Assembly: GCA_947585795.1 (NCBI GenBank)
Contig: CANPXG010000001.1
Coordinates: forward strand, 53,785 to 117,784
Direction: 5' to 3'
Source of the DNA: an uncultured Clostridia bacterium
GTDB taxonomy: Bacteria > Bacillota > Clostridia > UBA1381
DNA: 64,000 nt
A model generated the notes under the pieces. That model was not told the DNA's origin. It ran no database searches and worked only from the letters and a program-made list of their open reading frames with translations. Both the position numbers and the translations under genes were made by a program. Each line of letters starts with the position of its first letter. Position 1 is the first letter of the stretch. This document shows positions 35,610 through 44,725 of the stretch, piece by piece.

Positions 35610-37412
35610 GTGCCAAGACGTATTTCAGACGACTTAATAGCGCGCATATGCGACGAAAACGACATAATAGATTACGTTTCACAGTATGTGCAGCTAAAAA
35701 AAACGGGACGCGATTACAGCGGTCTTTGCCCGTTCCACCATGAAAAAACGCCGTCATTCCACGTAAGTCAGGAGAAACAGCTTTTCCACTGTTTCGGCTG
35801 CGGAGCAAGCGGAAATTTGGTGCAATTCGTAATGCGCACCGAAAACCTTGACTTTGTAGACTCCCTAAAATTTCTCGCCGACAGAGCCGGTATCATCATA
35901 CCCGAGGACGACGTTTCCCTAAACGACGAAAACCACGCGAAGAAAAAGAAACTGCTCGCGATGAACAAGCACGCCGCAAGATTTTTCTACAACTGCTTAA
36001 AAGACAGCTCGATAGGCGAAAAAGGGCGGCAGTACTTCATAAAACGTAAAATATCATGGAAAACCGTCACGGTATACGGACTCGGCTTTGCGCCGGACAG
36101 CCGCGACATGCTTATAAAACACCTAACCTCGAAGGACTTTACGGTGGACGAGATCGTCGAGGGCGGACTGGCGGTACGCCGCGAGGGACGCGTATACGAC
36201 AAGTTCAGGAACCGCGTCATGTTCCCGATAATAGACGTAAGGGGGAACGTAATAGGCTTCGGCGGACGCATAATGGACGACAAAAAAGAGGTAAACGGCT
36301 ACAAAATTCCGAAGTACCTGAACTCACCCGAAACCTTGGTATTCGACAAAGGCAAAAATCTGTTTTCACTCAATCTCGCGAAAAACGCCAAAGAGTCCGA
36401 CGTGATACTGTGCGAAGGCTACATGGACGTTATATCGGTCTATCAAGCCGGCATAAAAAATATTGTCGCGACGCTCGGAACCGCAATTACGGAAAATCAG
36501 GCAAAGCTGATGATGCGCTACGCGGGCGAGATACTGATATGCTACGACAGCGACGAAGCAGGCACGAAGGCGGCACTGAGAGCCATAGACATAATAAGCT
36601 CCGTCGGCGGACGCTCACGCGTGATACGGTTAAAGAACGCGAAGGATCCCGACGAATACATAAACAAAAACGGAGTTGAAAAATTTAAGGAGGCTGTAAA
36701 AAACGCGATGCCCTCCACGGAATTTAAAATTTCGCTCATAAAAAAGCAGTACGACACAACGACTGCCGACGGTAAGATACTATTCGTTGACGAGGCGGCT
36801 AAAATACTTGCAGGCATTAAAGACGCGGTGGAGGTTGACGCGTATATAACAAAAATAGCGGACGACACGGGTATAAGCCGTGACGCGGTACTGGGCAAAT
36901 ATCGAGAAAAAACCTCGAAAAACACATACAGAAGGATCCCGCTAAAGACGGAATATCAGAAAAAGAACGAGCGCAAGGAACGTGAGATCGTGCGCGAGGA
37001 AAAGATAACGCCGGGACTTATCGCCGCGGAAAAACGCCTCTTGGCGCTCATATCACAGAGCAAAAAGCTTTACAGAATAGCCGAAAAATGTATCAAGGCG
37101 GACGACTTTTCAACCCCGACATACAGAAAATTGGCGAAACTGATTTACGAGAGCTACAGCCATGACAACACGCCCGAGCCGGCGATAATTCTGAACTCTT
37201 TCAGCGGCGACGAGCTTGCCGAAGCGTCTGAGGTCTTTTATAATCTTGAGGTTTACAACGGCGACGAGGCGACAGTCAAGGAGCTTTTATATACAATAAC
37301 ACTGGAGAAGCTGGACATCCGTATCAACTCAGAAACCGACGCGGTGTCCCTTGCCGAATTATTCAAGGAACGGGAAAAGGTACTTGAAGAAAAAAATATG
37401 TGGGAGGAATAA
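35610..37412 (+). CDS. dnaG: DNA primase
   Basis: A 600-residue primase that makes RNA primers for replication. The N-terminal CHC2 zinc finger has [11 protein letters not shown] and CFGCGASG. The TOPRIM catalytic core has the Glu in LCEGYMDV and the Asp pair in CYDSDEAG. The C-terminal part binds DnaB helicase. The start is GTG at 35610 with GGGGAGG upstream. It leads the conserved dnaG-rpoD macromolecular synthesis unit (rpsU is not present here). Confidence 0.96.
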   Translation: MPRRISDDLIARICDENDIIDYVSQYVQLKKTGRDYSGLCPFHHEKTPSFHVSQEKQLFHCFGCGASGNLVQFVMRTENLDFVDSLKFLADRAGIIIPEDDVSLNDENHAKKKKLLAMNKHAARFFYNCLKDSSIGEKGRQYFIKRKISWKTVTVYGLGFAPDSRDMLIKHLTSKDFTVDEIVEGGLAVRREGRVYDKFRNRVMFPIIDVRGNVIGFGGRIMDDKKEVNGYKIPKYLNSPETLVFDKGKNLFSLNLAKNAKESDVILCEGYMDVISVYQAGIKNIVATLGTAITENQAKLMMRYAGEILICYDSDEAGTKAALRAIDIISSVGGRSRVIRLKNAKDPDEYINKNGVEKFKEAVKNAMPSTEFKISLIKKQYDTTTADGKILFVDEAAKILAGIKDAVEVDAYITKIADDTGISRDAVLGKYREKTSKNTYRRIPLKTEYQKKNERKEREIVREEKITPGLIAAEKRLLALISQSKKLYRIAEKCIKADDFSTPTYRKLAKLIYESYSHDNTPEPAIILNSFSGDELAEASEVFYNLEVYNGDEATVKELLYTITLEKLDIRINSETDAVSLAELFKEREKVLEEKNMWEE

Positions 37413-38575
37413 TGGTAATGCTTGAAAGGAAAAAGACTATTAAAAAGGAGCTTATCGAAAAGGGGAAGAAAAAAGGGGTTCTTTCCTACAAAGAAATAAA
37501 CGACGCGTTTGATGACATCGAAATCACGACGGAGGAGATCGAGCAGCTTTATGACAAATTTGAAAAAGAGGGCATAGAGCTGGTAGAGGATCTTGACAAG
37601 GAGCTTGAGGAAATAGAGGTCAGCAAGGAAGAGCTTGAGGACTTGTCCGTACCCGAAGGTATCAATATTGACGACCACGTAAAAATGTACCTGAAGGAAA
37701 TCGGAAAAGTAAGCCTGCTCACAGCTGAGGAAGAAATGTCGCTTGCGAAACGCATGGCTGACGGCGAAGAAGCGAGAGCAGCGCTTGAGGACGAGGAATC
37801 TGACCTTTCCGACAGTGAAAGAGAACAACTTGAAATTATCGTCGCCGACGGAGAACAGGCGAAGAAGGGACTTGCCGAGGCGAATTTAAGACTTGTCGTA
37901 AGCATAGCCAAGCGCTACGTGGGACGCGGCATGCTGTTCCTCGACCTTATACAAGAGGGAAATCTCGGTCTTATAAAGGCGGTGGACAAGTTCGACTACA
38001 CCAAGGGCTACAAATTCTCAACCTACGCCACATGGTGGATAAGACAAGCCATTACGCGTGCGATAGCCGATCAGGCGCGTACAATACGCATACCGGTGCA
38101 CATGGTAGAAACGATAAACAAGCTCGTGAGAGTATCGCGTCAGCTCGTGCAGGAACTTGGACGCGAACCCACTCCCGAGGAGCTTGCGAAGGAGCTCAAT
38201 ATGCCGGTTGAAAAGGTACGCGAAATTTCAAAAATCTCACAGGAACCCGTTTCACTCGAAACACCGATAGGCGAGGAGGAGGACAGCCACCTTGGCGACT
38301 TTATTCCCGACGATGACGCTCCCGCGCCGTCGGAGGCGGCGAGCTTCGTCCTTTTAAAGGAACAGCTGGGCGACGTTTTAAAGACGCTCACCCCGCGTGA
38401 AGCGAAGGTTTTAAGACTGCGCTTCGGACTTGACGACGGACGCGCGAGGACACTCGAAGAGGTGGGCAAGGAGTTTGAGGTCACAAGGGAAAGAATAAGA
38501 CAGATCGAGGCGAAAGCGCTTCGCAAGCTGCGCCACCCGTCGAGGAGCAAAAAACTTAAGGATTTTCTTGACTAA
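37412..38575 (+). CDS. rpoD: RNA polymerase primary sigma factor
   Basis: A 387-residue housekeeping sigma-A. Region 1.1 is short, as in Firmicutes. Region 1.2 begins near [18 protein letters not shown]. Region 2 has the -10 recognition stretch [17 protein letters not shown], and region 4 has the -35 recognition helix [21 protein letters not shown] very acidic stretch (about residues 110-150) lies between regions 1.2 and 2. The ATG at 37412 overlaps the dnaG stop; ATG at 37418 has better spacing from GGGAGG. Confidence 0.96.
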   Translation: MVMLERKKTIKKELIEKGKKKGVLSYKEINDAFDDIEITTEEIEQLYDKFEKEGIELVEDLDKELEEIEVSKEELEDLSVPEGINIDDHVKMYLKEIGKVSLLTAEEEMSLAKRMADGEEARAALEDEESDLSDSEREQLEIIVADGEQAKKGLAEANLRLVVSIAKRYVGRGMLFLDLIQEGNLGLIKAVDKFDYTKGYKFSTYATWWIRQAITRAIADQARTIRIPVHMVETINKLVRVSRQLVQELGREPTPEELAKELNMPVEKVREISKISQEPVSLETPIGEEEDSHLGDFIPDDDAPAPSEAASFVLLKEQLGDVLKTLTPREAKVLRLRFGLDDGRARTLEEVGKEFEVTRERIRQIEAKALRKLRHPSRSKKLKDFLD

Positions 38576-38632
38576 CCAAAATAGGGACGGTATATTTTGT
38601 GCCGCCCCATATTCATATGACGGAGGAACGAC

Positions 38633-39598
38633 ATGAATTGGATACAAGTAACGATTTTTACCACGTCAGCGGGTATAGAGCCGGTAAGCGGCAGACTGTA
38701 CGATCTCGGCGTAACCGGACTTGAAATAGAAGACGAGCAGGACTTCAAGGACTTTCTTGAAAACAACAAGCAGTACTGGGACTACGTTGACGACGAGCTT
38801 GTAAAGAAAATGGAAGGCGAAACCAAGGTAAAAGTGTACGTGAGCGACGACAGCGCCGGACGCGAGCTGCTTCTTGCGATAAAGTCAACGCTTGCGCACC
38901 TAAAAGAGCTCGACACGGAAAATGAGTTCGGCAGACTCGAAACAGAAACCGACAATATGACGGAGGAGGACTGGGCGAACAATTGGCGGCAATACTTTCG
39001 CACGATGGAAATAGGCGAAAAGATCATAATAAAGCCCGAATGGGAGGAGCTTACAGAGCCAACCGACAGAGTTGTATTCAATATAGAGCCTGGAATGAGC
39101 TTCGGCACAGGCTCACACTACACGACGCAGCTTTGTTTGGAAGCGCTTGAAAAGTACATAACGCCGGGAATAAAAATGCTTGACCTCGGCTGCGGCAGCG
39201 GAATACTGTCAATAATATCGCTGCTTTTGGGCGCGGAGGAGGCTGTGGCGGTGGACATAGATCCGAACGCCGTCGATACGGCTTACGCGAACGCCGCGCG
39301 AAACGGTATTGACAAATCACGCTACACCGTTCTTTCGGGAAACGTGGTTACGGATACCGACATACAGGAAAAAATCGCGAAAAACAAGTACGAGGTCGTT
39401 GCGGCGAACATTGTCGCGGATGTTATAATAGGACTTGCTCCGAAGGCAAGGGAGTACATGAAGGAGGGCGGCGTTTTCATAACCTCGGGAATTATAGACG
39501 ACAGAATAGACGACGTTACCTCAGCCCTTAAAGAAAACGGATTTAATATCATCAAAGTATCAAGACGCAAAGACTGGGCGTCGATAATATGCGGATAA
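38633..39598 (+). CDS. prmA: Ribosomal protein L11 methyltransferase
   Basis: A 321-residue methyltransferase that trimethylates ribosomal protein L11. The N-terminal substrate-binding domain (about residues 1-75) starts MNWIQVTIFTTSAGIEPVSG. The catalytic domain has the SAM site MLDLGCGSGILSI and the NPPY-like motif AANIVADVI. Length and features match the family. CGGAGG precedes the ATG, 57 bases after rpoD. Confidence 0.93.
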   Translation: MNWIQVTIFTTSAGIEPVSGRLYDLGVTGLEIEDEQDFKDFLENNKQYWDYVDDELVKKMEGETKVKVYVSDDSAGRELLLAIKSTLAHLKELDTENEFGRLETETDNMTEEDWANNWRQYFRTMEIGEKIIIKPEWEELTEPTDRVVFNIEPGMSFGTGSHYTTQLCLEALEKYITPGIKMLDLGCGSGILSIISLLLGAEEAVAVDIDPNAVDTAYANAARNGIDKSRYTVLSGNVVTDTDIQEKIAKNKYEVVAANIVADVIIGLAPKAREYMKEGGVFITSGIIDDRIDDVTSALKENGFNIIKVSRRKDWASIICG

Positions 39599-39609
39599 AG
39601 AGGCACAAC

Positions 39610-40725
39610 ATGGTAAAAATAAAGGACAATATATATTATATCGGAGTTAATAAAGAAAATTGCGTAAGCGACAACGCCTATCTCATAACAGGCGAAAAAA
39701 ACGCGCTTATCGACACTGTTTCGGACGAAAACGCAGACGAGTACATAAAAAATATCGAAAACGTAATGCCGATAAAAGAGATCAGCTATCTTATCTTCAC
39801 GCACACAGAGCCGCATTGTCAAAGAAGCATCGAGCTTATCAGGGCTGAAAATCCCGACATCGAGATAATAGGCACGATTCCGACGGTGAAAAACCTTAAA
39901 GAAATAACGAACACCGTTTTTAACGAGCGCATCGCGAAAAACAATTCCGAGCTTGATTTGGGTGCGGGAATGACGCTCCGCTTTACGGTCACGCCTAACT
40001 TGCCCTGCCCCGACAGTATGATTATCTTTCTTGAAAACAGCGGCGCTCTTTTTTGCGGCTGTTTGTTTGCGTCGGACTATAGCGGAGAGGACTTGTTCAA
40101 CACGGATTTTAAATTTGCGGCTGATCACTACAAAAACAACTTGCTGCCGTTTGCCGCGTTTGTGCGCGGAGCGATAGAAAAAGTACCAAAGACCACGAAT
40201 CTTATCGCGCCGAAAAATGGCGGTATTGTGACGGACGGAGCGCGTGACTTTATAAAAAAATACGCGGAGCTTACAGCCCCTGACAAAACGGAGAAAAGGA
40301 CTGTTGCCGTATGTTACCTGCCCGACGGCGGGCACACGGCGAAAATGGCTGACACGATAGTGAAAGCGCTGTCCGAAAACGGCGTGAACGTATACTCGGC
40401 TGACGCGTCGAAGGACGGCACTGCAGACGCGCTTAACGGCGCGGACGCGCTCATAGTGGGCGCGGCAACCGTGCACAGGAACGCGAAAAAGGAAATCTGG
40501 AACGCCATTACAAGCCTTAACGCGGTCAGAGTAAACGGCAAACCGTATTTTGTGTTCGGCTCGTACGGCTGGAGTGGTGAGGGCTTGGAGCTTGTGCATC
40601 AGCACCTCAAAATGCTTCGCATGAAACCGTTCGTAAAACCCGTGGGCGTTCTTTACGCTCCGTCCGATAAGGATATTCGCGAGCTTGAGGATTTAGCCGC
40701 CCGCTTTGCCGAAGCGCTTTTGTAA
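39610..40725 (+). CDS. Flavodiiron-like (FprA-type) protein with degenerate metal site
   Basis: A 371-residue protein with the two-domain layout of FprA flavodiiron proteins: a beta-lactamase-like domain (about residues 1-245) and a flavodoxin-like domain (about 250-370, FGSYGWSGE retained). Flavodiiron proteins reduce O2 or NO at a site bound by HxExD, H, D and H. Here the positions read H65-T-E67-P-H69 (Asp replaced), LPCPDSM (His replaced by Pro132), LFCGCLFASDY (Asp replaced by Cys151) and APKNGG (His replaced by Asn203). At most two or three ligands remain, so normal diiron chemistry is unlikely. The flavodoxin phosphate loop is also altered. Start 39610 has AAAGAGG upstream. Function unknown. 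Confidence 0.82.
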   Translation: MVKIKDNIYYIGVNKENCVSDNAYLITGEKNALIDTVSDENADEYIKNIENVMPIKEISYLIFTHTEPHCQRSIELIRAENPDIEIIGTIPTVKNLKEITNTVFNERIAKNNSELDLGAGMTLRFTVTPNLPCPDSMIIFLENSGALFCGCLFASDYSGEDLFNTDFKFAADHYKNNLLPFAAFVRGAIEKVPKTTNLIAPKNGGIVTDGARDFIKKYAELTAPDKTEKRTVAVCYLPDGGHTAKMADTIVKALSENGVNVYSADASKDGTADALNGADALIVGAATVHRNAKKEIWNAITSLNAVRVNGKPYFVFGSYGWSGEGLELVHQHLKMLRMKPFVKPVGVLYAPSDKDIRELEDLAARFAEALL

Positions 40726-40781
40726 AATACAGACTAAGAAATAATCCAAAATATTGTAACTCATTTTGGTAAAAAAGTACA

Positions 40782-40811
40782 TTGACAGCTTTTTTATGTA
40801 TGTGCTACAAT
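40782..40811 (+). promoter_or_regulatory. Promoter of the GH26-like gene
   Basis: TTGACA (40782-40787), 18-base spacer, TACAAT (40806-40811), 41 bases before the ATG. Consensus -35. Confidence 0.7.
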
Positions 40812-40851
40812 ATTTTCGGATTTATTTTTTTACAGCAAAGGAGAGAAAAAT

Positions 40852-42567
40852 ATGAAAAAAATCACAAGTATTACGGCTGCTGCCGCGGCACTGGTGCTGT
40901 CGGCAAGCACGGTTTGCGCGTATAACTTTCCGCAGCCCGACTGGGGTGCACTTTTGAACGAAAGAACCGCCATGGTAAAGGCAACGGATTTTGAGTTGTA
41001 CGCGGAGGCAAGTCCTGACAAGGCGGTGTACTACGGAGCCAAGTTTGAACCGAAAGCCGGCGCATACATCGGTATGACGGCGGACACGTCGGAAAGCTTT
41101 AAGCCTCTCGGCTCGTACCTGACGTATATAGAGTCGTTTTCACAGCTTGACCTGTACTATCCCGCAAATGAGATGGTACGCTCGGACGACTCCGCGGTCA
41201 TGGTGGGCTGGACCGTAAATTCGCTTGACGACGTAAATTACGACGCTGTACGCACTACATGTCAAAACCTGAACGCGTACAACAAGAAGATTTTCTTCAG
41301 ATTTGCCAACGAAATGAACTGCTCACAGCTTGGCGACGAGCCTGACAGGTACGTTGAAATATTTAGAAACGTTGCGAACATAGCTCACGAGTACCCGAAC
41401 CTTGCGGTCGTATGGTCGCCCAACGACATGGGAGCACTTGACAGACCGTTTGAATACTACTACCCGGGCGACGAGTACGTGGATTGGGTGGGCGTAAGCT
41501 GCTACACGGAAAAGAAGTTCCAAAACAGCTCAAACACCTCTGAAAGCGACTCCATATACTTTATGACGGGCGATTACTCATGGACGACGAATAAGCTCAA
41601 GCCACTTATGGACTTCATGGCGAAGAACAATATACAAAAGCCCGTAATGATAAGCGAGGGCGGCGTGGCAAGGTACAACGAAACGGGCGAGAGCTATACC
41701 GGCTGGCATGAGCCGCGCCTCGAAAACATGCTTTGGAACACGATCATGAAGTACCCGCAGATAAAAATGATCAACTACTTCAACGTCCATTTTGACGGAT
41801 TTGTTGGGGAACAGTTTTCGATTTCCGACTATCCCGAGAGCGTGGACATATTCAACAAAGCCGCCTCAAGCGGCGCGTACCTGCGTTCGGCGGACGATTC
41901 ACCCAAGTTTGTGTTCAAGAACGCAAATGACGCGGGAGTACTCACAGCTGACGGCGCAGGCATTGTAAAGCTTTACACGCTCGCGTATTTCGCAAATAAA
42001 CCCGAGGTAACCGTAACCTACAGACTTGACGGCAACTGGTTCCACTCATCGAATCAGATCCCGTACACGTGCAACATGGATATAAACTCCATCGCTGACG
42101 GACAGCACACGCTGACGATCGCCACGGACACGACGTCGAAGGACTATACGTTTACAAAACTCGGAAACAGCATGACATTCGGCGACGCAAGCGCTTTACC
42201 CGAGCCGTCAAAAGACAGCGGCATATCGGTTCTCTATAACGGCACACCGATAACTTTTGAACAGCCGCCGGTGATAGTAGAGGAACGCACGCTCGTACCG
42301 CTTCGAGCTATATTTGAGGCAATGAACGCCAAAGTCGACTGGAACGGCGACACAAAAACCGTCACCGCCACAAGGGGCGACACTACCGTTTCACTCACGA
42401 TAAACGATAAAATCATCTACAAGAACGGTAAAAAGTCGGCGGAGCTTGACGTACCCGCACAGCTTGTCGGTGATTACACGATGATACCCGTACGCGCCAT
42501 CGCGGAAGCGTTTGGAAGCGACGTACAATGGATACAGGACACAAAAACGGTGGTCATAACCGAATAA
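40852..42567 (+). CDS. Secreted GH26-like glycoside hydrolase with C-terminal stalk domain
   Basis: A 571-residue exported protein with a clear signal peptide (first 23 residues, ending STVCAY). The catalytic domain resembles family 26 glycosidases such as beta-mannanases. The likely acid/base is Glu154 in FFRFANEMN and the likely nucleophile is Glu269 in VMISEGG, after the typical WVGVSCYTE strand. An Ig-like region follows (about residues 345-440). The last 105 residues form a copper-amine-oxidase-N-like stalk domain (LVPLRAIFEAMNAKVDWN repeated as MIPVRAIAEAFGSDVQW), common in clostridial surface proteins. Mannan or a related beta-glycan is the probable substrate, but GH assignment by motif is uncertain. 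Confidence 0.8.
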   Translation: MKKITSITAAAAALVLSASTVCAYNFPQPDWGALLNERTAMVKATDFELYAEASPDKAVYYGAKFEPKAGAYIGMTADTSESFKPLGSYLTYIESFSQLDLYYPANEMVRSDDSAVMVGWTVNSLDDVNYDAVRTTCQNLNAYNKKIFFRFANEMNCSQLGDEPDRYVEIFRNVANIAHEYPNLAVVWSPNDMGALDRPFEYYYPGDEYVDWVGVSCYTEKKFQNSSNTSESDSIYFMTGDYSWTTNKLKPLMDFMAKNNIQKPVMISEGGVARYNETGESYTGWHEPRLENMLWNTIMKYPQIKMINYFNVHFDGFVGEQFSISDYPESVDIFNKAASSGAYLRSADDSPKFVFKNANDAGVLTADGAGIVKLYTLAYFANKPEVTVTYRLDGNWFHSSNQIPYTCNMDINSIADGQHTLTIATDTTSKDYTFTKLGNSMTFGDASALPEPSKDSGISVLYNGTPITFEQPPVIVEERTLVPLRAIFEAMNAKVDWNGDTKTVTATRGDTTVSLTINDKIIYKNGKKSAELDVPAQLVGDYTMIPVRAIAEAFGSDVQWIQDTKTVVITE

Positions 42568-42582
42568 ACCGAACAAATAATC

Positions 42583-42620
42583 AAAAAACAGCTTATCCGA
42601 CCAAAGATAAGCTGTTTTTT
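42583..42620 (+). terminator. Terminator of the GH26-like gene
   Basis: A 15-base-pair stem AAAAAACAGCTTATC/GATAAGCTGTTTTTT with an 8-base loop, followed by further T residues, 15 bases past the stop. Confidence 0.85.
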
Positions 42621-42750
42621 TAAACCCTTAAACGGTAATAAAATACAGTAAAAACGCGCATAATATTCCTGTAAGCGAACTATAAGCGCGCAAATGTGTT
42701 TTTAAGACGGACAAAGGGCACAAAAAAATAAATTTTAATTGAAAATACTA

Positions 42751-42779
42751 TTGATTTATTGGCAAAAATAGTATAAAAT
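42751..42779 (+). promoter_or_regulatory. Promoter of pgi
   Basis: TTGATT (42751-42756), 17-base spacer, TAAAAT (42774-42779), about 40 bases before AAGGAGG and the pgi start. The 257-base gap holds nothing else apart from the preceding terminator. Confidence 0.6.
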
Positions 42780-42824
42780 AATAGATATTAGATACGAATA
42801 ATAAAATAAGGAGGTACAAGCAAA

Positions 42825-44177
42825 ATGAGCAATATCAAATTCGACTATTCAAAGGCGCTTCCGTTTATAGGACAGCATGAAATAGACAACATGTCGCCTT
42901 ATGTTAAGGAAGCGCACGACATGATTCACAATAAAACGGGGGCAGGAAACGATTTTCTGGGTTGGGTAAACCTTCCTACCGACTACGACAAAGAGGAGTT
43001 TGCGCGTATAAAGAAAGCGGCGGAAAAGATCCGTTCCGACTCTGACGTGCTCGTCGTAATAGGTATAGGAGGCTCATACCTCGGCGCGAGAGCCGCTGTG
43101 GAAATGCTTCAGCATTCTTTCTACAACGCGCTTGACGCCGACAAGAGAAAAGGTCCTGCCGTTTTCTTTGCAGGAAACAATATCAGCTCTACATACATGG
43201 CTGACCTGCTCGAAACGATAGACGGCAAGGACATAAGCGTAAACGTAATTTCTAAGTCCGGTACCACCACCGAACCGGCGATCGCTTTCAGAATTTTCAA
43301 AGAGCTTCTTGAAAAGAAGTACGGCAAAGCGGAGGCTGCAAAGAGAATATACGCGACTACCGACAAGGCGCGCGGCGCTCTCAAATCCCTTGCCGACGAG
43401 GAGGGATACGAAACGTTTGTCGTACCCGACGACGTAGGCGGACGTTATTCCGTACTCACCGCCGTGGGACTTCTCCCGATTGCGGCTGCGGGTATCGACA
43501 TAGACAAGATGATGCAGGGCGCAAAGGAAGCGCAGGACGAGTACGCCAACCCGAACCTTGCCCAAAATCAGTGCTATCAGTACGCGGTCGTAAGAAACGC
43601 GCTTGCGAGAAAAGGCAAGACCGTTGAAATGATGGTAAATTACGAGCCGGCACTCCATTACTTCGGCGAATGGTGGAAACAGCTTTACGGCGAGAGCGAG
43701 GGCAAGGACAACAAGGGTATCTTCCCGGCTGCCGCAGACTTTTCATCGGACCTTCACTCAATGGGACAGTATATACAGCAGGGACAGAGAATACTTTTTG
43801 AAACGGCTCTGCTCGTTGAAAACCCGAGAAAGGATATAACGATCGAAGCCACCGAGGACAATATAGACGGACTTAACTTCCTCGCGGGCAAGACGATCGA
43901 TTTTGTAAACTCAAAGGCGGCTCAGGGAACGGCGCTTGCTCATACGGACGGACAAGTACCCAACCTTTCGGTCACGGTACCCGCGCTCGACGCTTACAAT
44001 TTCGGTAAGCTTGTATACTTCTTTGAGAAGGCTTGCGGACTTTCCGGTTATCTCTTGGGCGTTAACCCCTTCGACCAGCCGGGCGTTGAAGCGTACAAGA
44101 AGAACATGTTCGCGCTTCTCGGCAAGCCGGGATACGAGGACGCGAAAGCGGCTTTGGAGGAAAGACTGTCAAAATAA
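42825..44177 (+). CDS. pgi: Glucose-6-phosphate isomerase
   Basis: A 450-residue glycolytic enzyme interconverting glucose 6-phosphate and fructose 6-phosphate. The phosphate-binding SIS region has [13 protein letters not shown] and [12 protein letters not shown]. The catalytic Glu is in the region of [22 protein letters not shown] sequence (here [15 protein letters not shown]), and the C-terminal catalytic Lys region is near [16 protein letters not shown]. Length matches the Gram-positive type. It is preceded by its own promoter and AAGGAGG. Confidence 0.96.
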   Translation: MSNIKFDYSKALPFIGQHEIDNMSPYVKEAHDMIHNKTGAGNDFLGWVNLPTDYDKEEFARIKKAAEKIRSDSDVLVVIGIGGSYLGARAAVEMLQHSFYNALDADKRKGPAVFFAGNNISSTYMADLLETIDGKDISVNVISKSGTTTEPAIAFRIFKELLEKKYGKAEAAKRIYATTDKARGALKSLADEEGYETFVVPDDVGGRYSVLTAVGLLPIAAAGIDIDKMMQGAKEAQDEYANPNLAQNQCYQYAVVRNALARKGKTVEMMVNYEPALHYFGEWWKQLYGESEGKDNKGIFPAAADFSSDLHSMGQYIQQGQRILFETALLVENPRKDITIEATEDNIDGLNFLAGKTIDFVNSKAAQGTALAHTDGQVPNLSVTVPALDAYNFGKLVYFFEKACGLSGYLLGVNPFDQPGVEAYKKNMFALLGKPGYEDAKAALEERLSK

Positions 44178-44235
44178 GTATTTAAGAGAGTATTCTCTGA
44201 AAATAGAAAAATTTTAATAAAGGAGGAAGATTAAC

Positions 44236-44646
44236 ATGGTTGAACTTCTGATTGGTAAAAAAGGCACGGGAAAAACAAAGGCACTTATTGATAAGGTAAA
44301 CACCGCGCTTACCGTCGCAAAGGGTAACGTGGTTTACATCAGTAACAGCGGCGAGAATATATTCGCGGTCAATTCAAAGGCGAGAATGGCAAACACGTCC
44401 GATTTTGACATCAGGACATACGGCGAGTTTTTGGGCTTCATAAGCGGAATTGTAAGCCGCGATTACGATATTACAAATATTTTTGTTGACGGTACTTTCA
44501 AGATCGTGGGCACAACGAGCCTTGACGGCTTTGAGGAATTTCTTAACAGACTTGAAAATATGAGCAATAAGTTTGAAATTTCTTTTGTATTGTCAGTAAG
44601 CATTGACGCGGATACGGCACCGGAATACATAAAGAAGTTGTCGTAA
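44236..44646 (+). CDS. Mini P-loop NTPase-like protein of unknown function
   Basis: A 136-residue protein with a perfect Walker A motif at residues 7-14 (GKKGTGKT). A Walker B-like strand is at about residues 80-86 (ITNIFVDG, Asp85), and a third strand (EISFVLSVS) could be a sensor strand. The order Walker A, B, strand with little else resembles a minimal ASCE-type ATP-binding core, at about half the usual domain size. I recall uncharacterised clostridial proteins of this kind but no function. AAAGGAGG precedes the ATG. It lies between pgi and thrC with no promoter of its own that I could see, so it may be read from pgi. Confidence 0.8.
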   Translation: MVELLIGKKGTGKTKALIDKVNTALTVAKGNVVYISNSGENIFAVNSKARMANTSDFDIRTYGEFLGFISGIVSRDYDITNIFVDGTFKIVGTTSLDGFEEFLNRLENMSNKFEISFVLSVSIDADTAPEYIKKLS

Positions 44647-44657
44647 AAAAATTAAAT

Positions 44658-44696
44658 TGCCTGCATGAATTGATATATTGTCAATGAGTGCAGGCA
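44658..44696 (+). repeat. Hairpin between mini P-loop gene and thrC
   Basis: An outer stem TGCCTGCA/TGCAGGCA with an inner TTGA/TCAA stem lies between the P-loop gene stop and the thrC ribosome site. The T-rich stretch after it is interrupted, so it could be a weak terminator or a thrC leader element. No T-box or threonine leader peptide was recognised. Confidence 0.5.
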
Positions 44697-44725
44697 TGAT
44701 TTTGTTCATTTGGAGGTTAAAATAT

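Noticed and set aside
39322..40605. 427-residue minus-strand frame opposite prmA and the flavodiiron-like gene
   Set aside because: It shadows two recognised genes, is Arg/Val/Tyr-rich in the way antisense frames are here, and has no family features.
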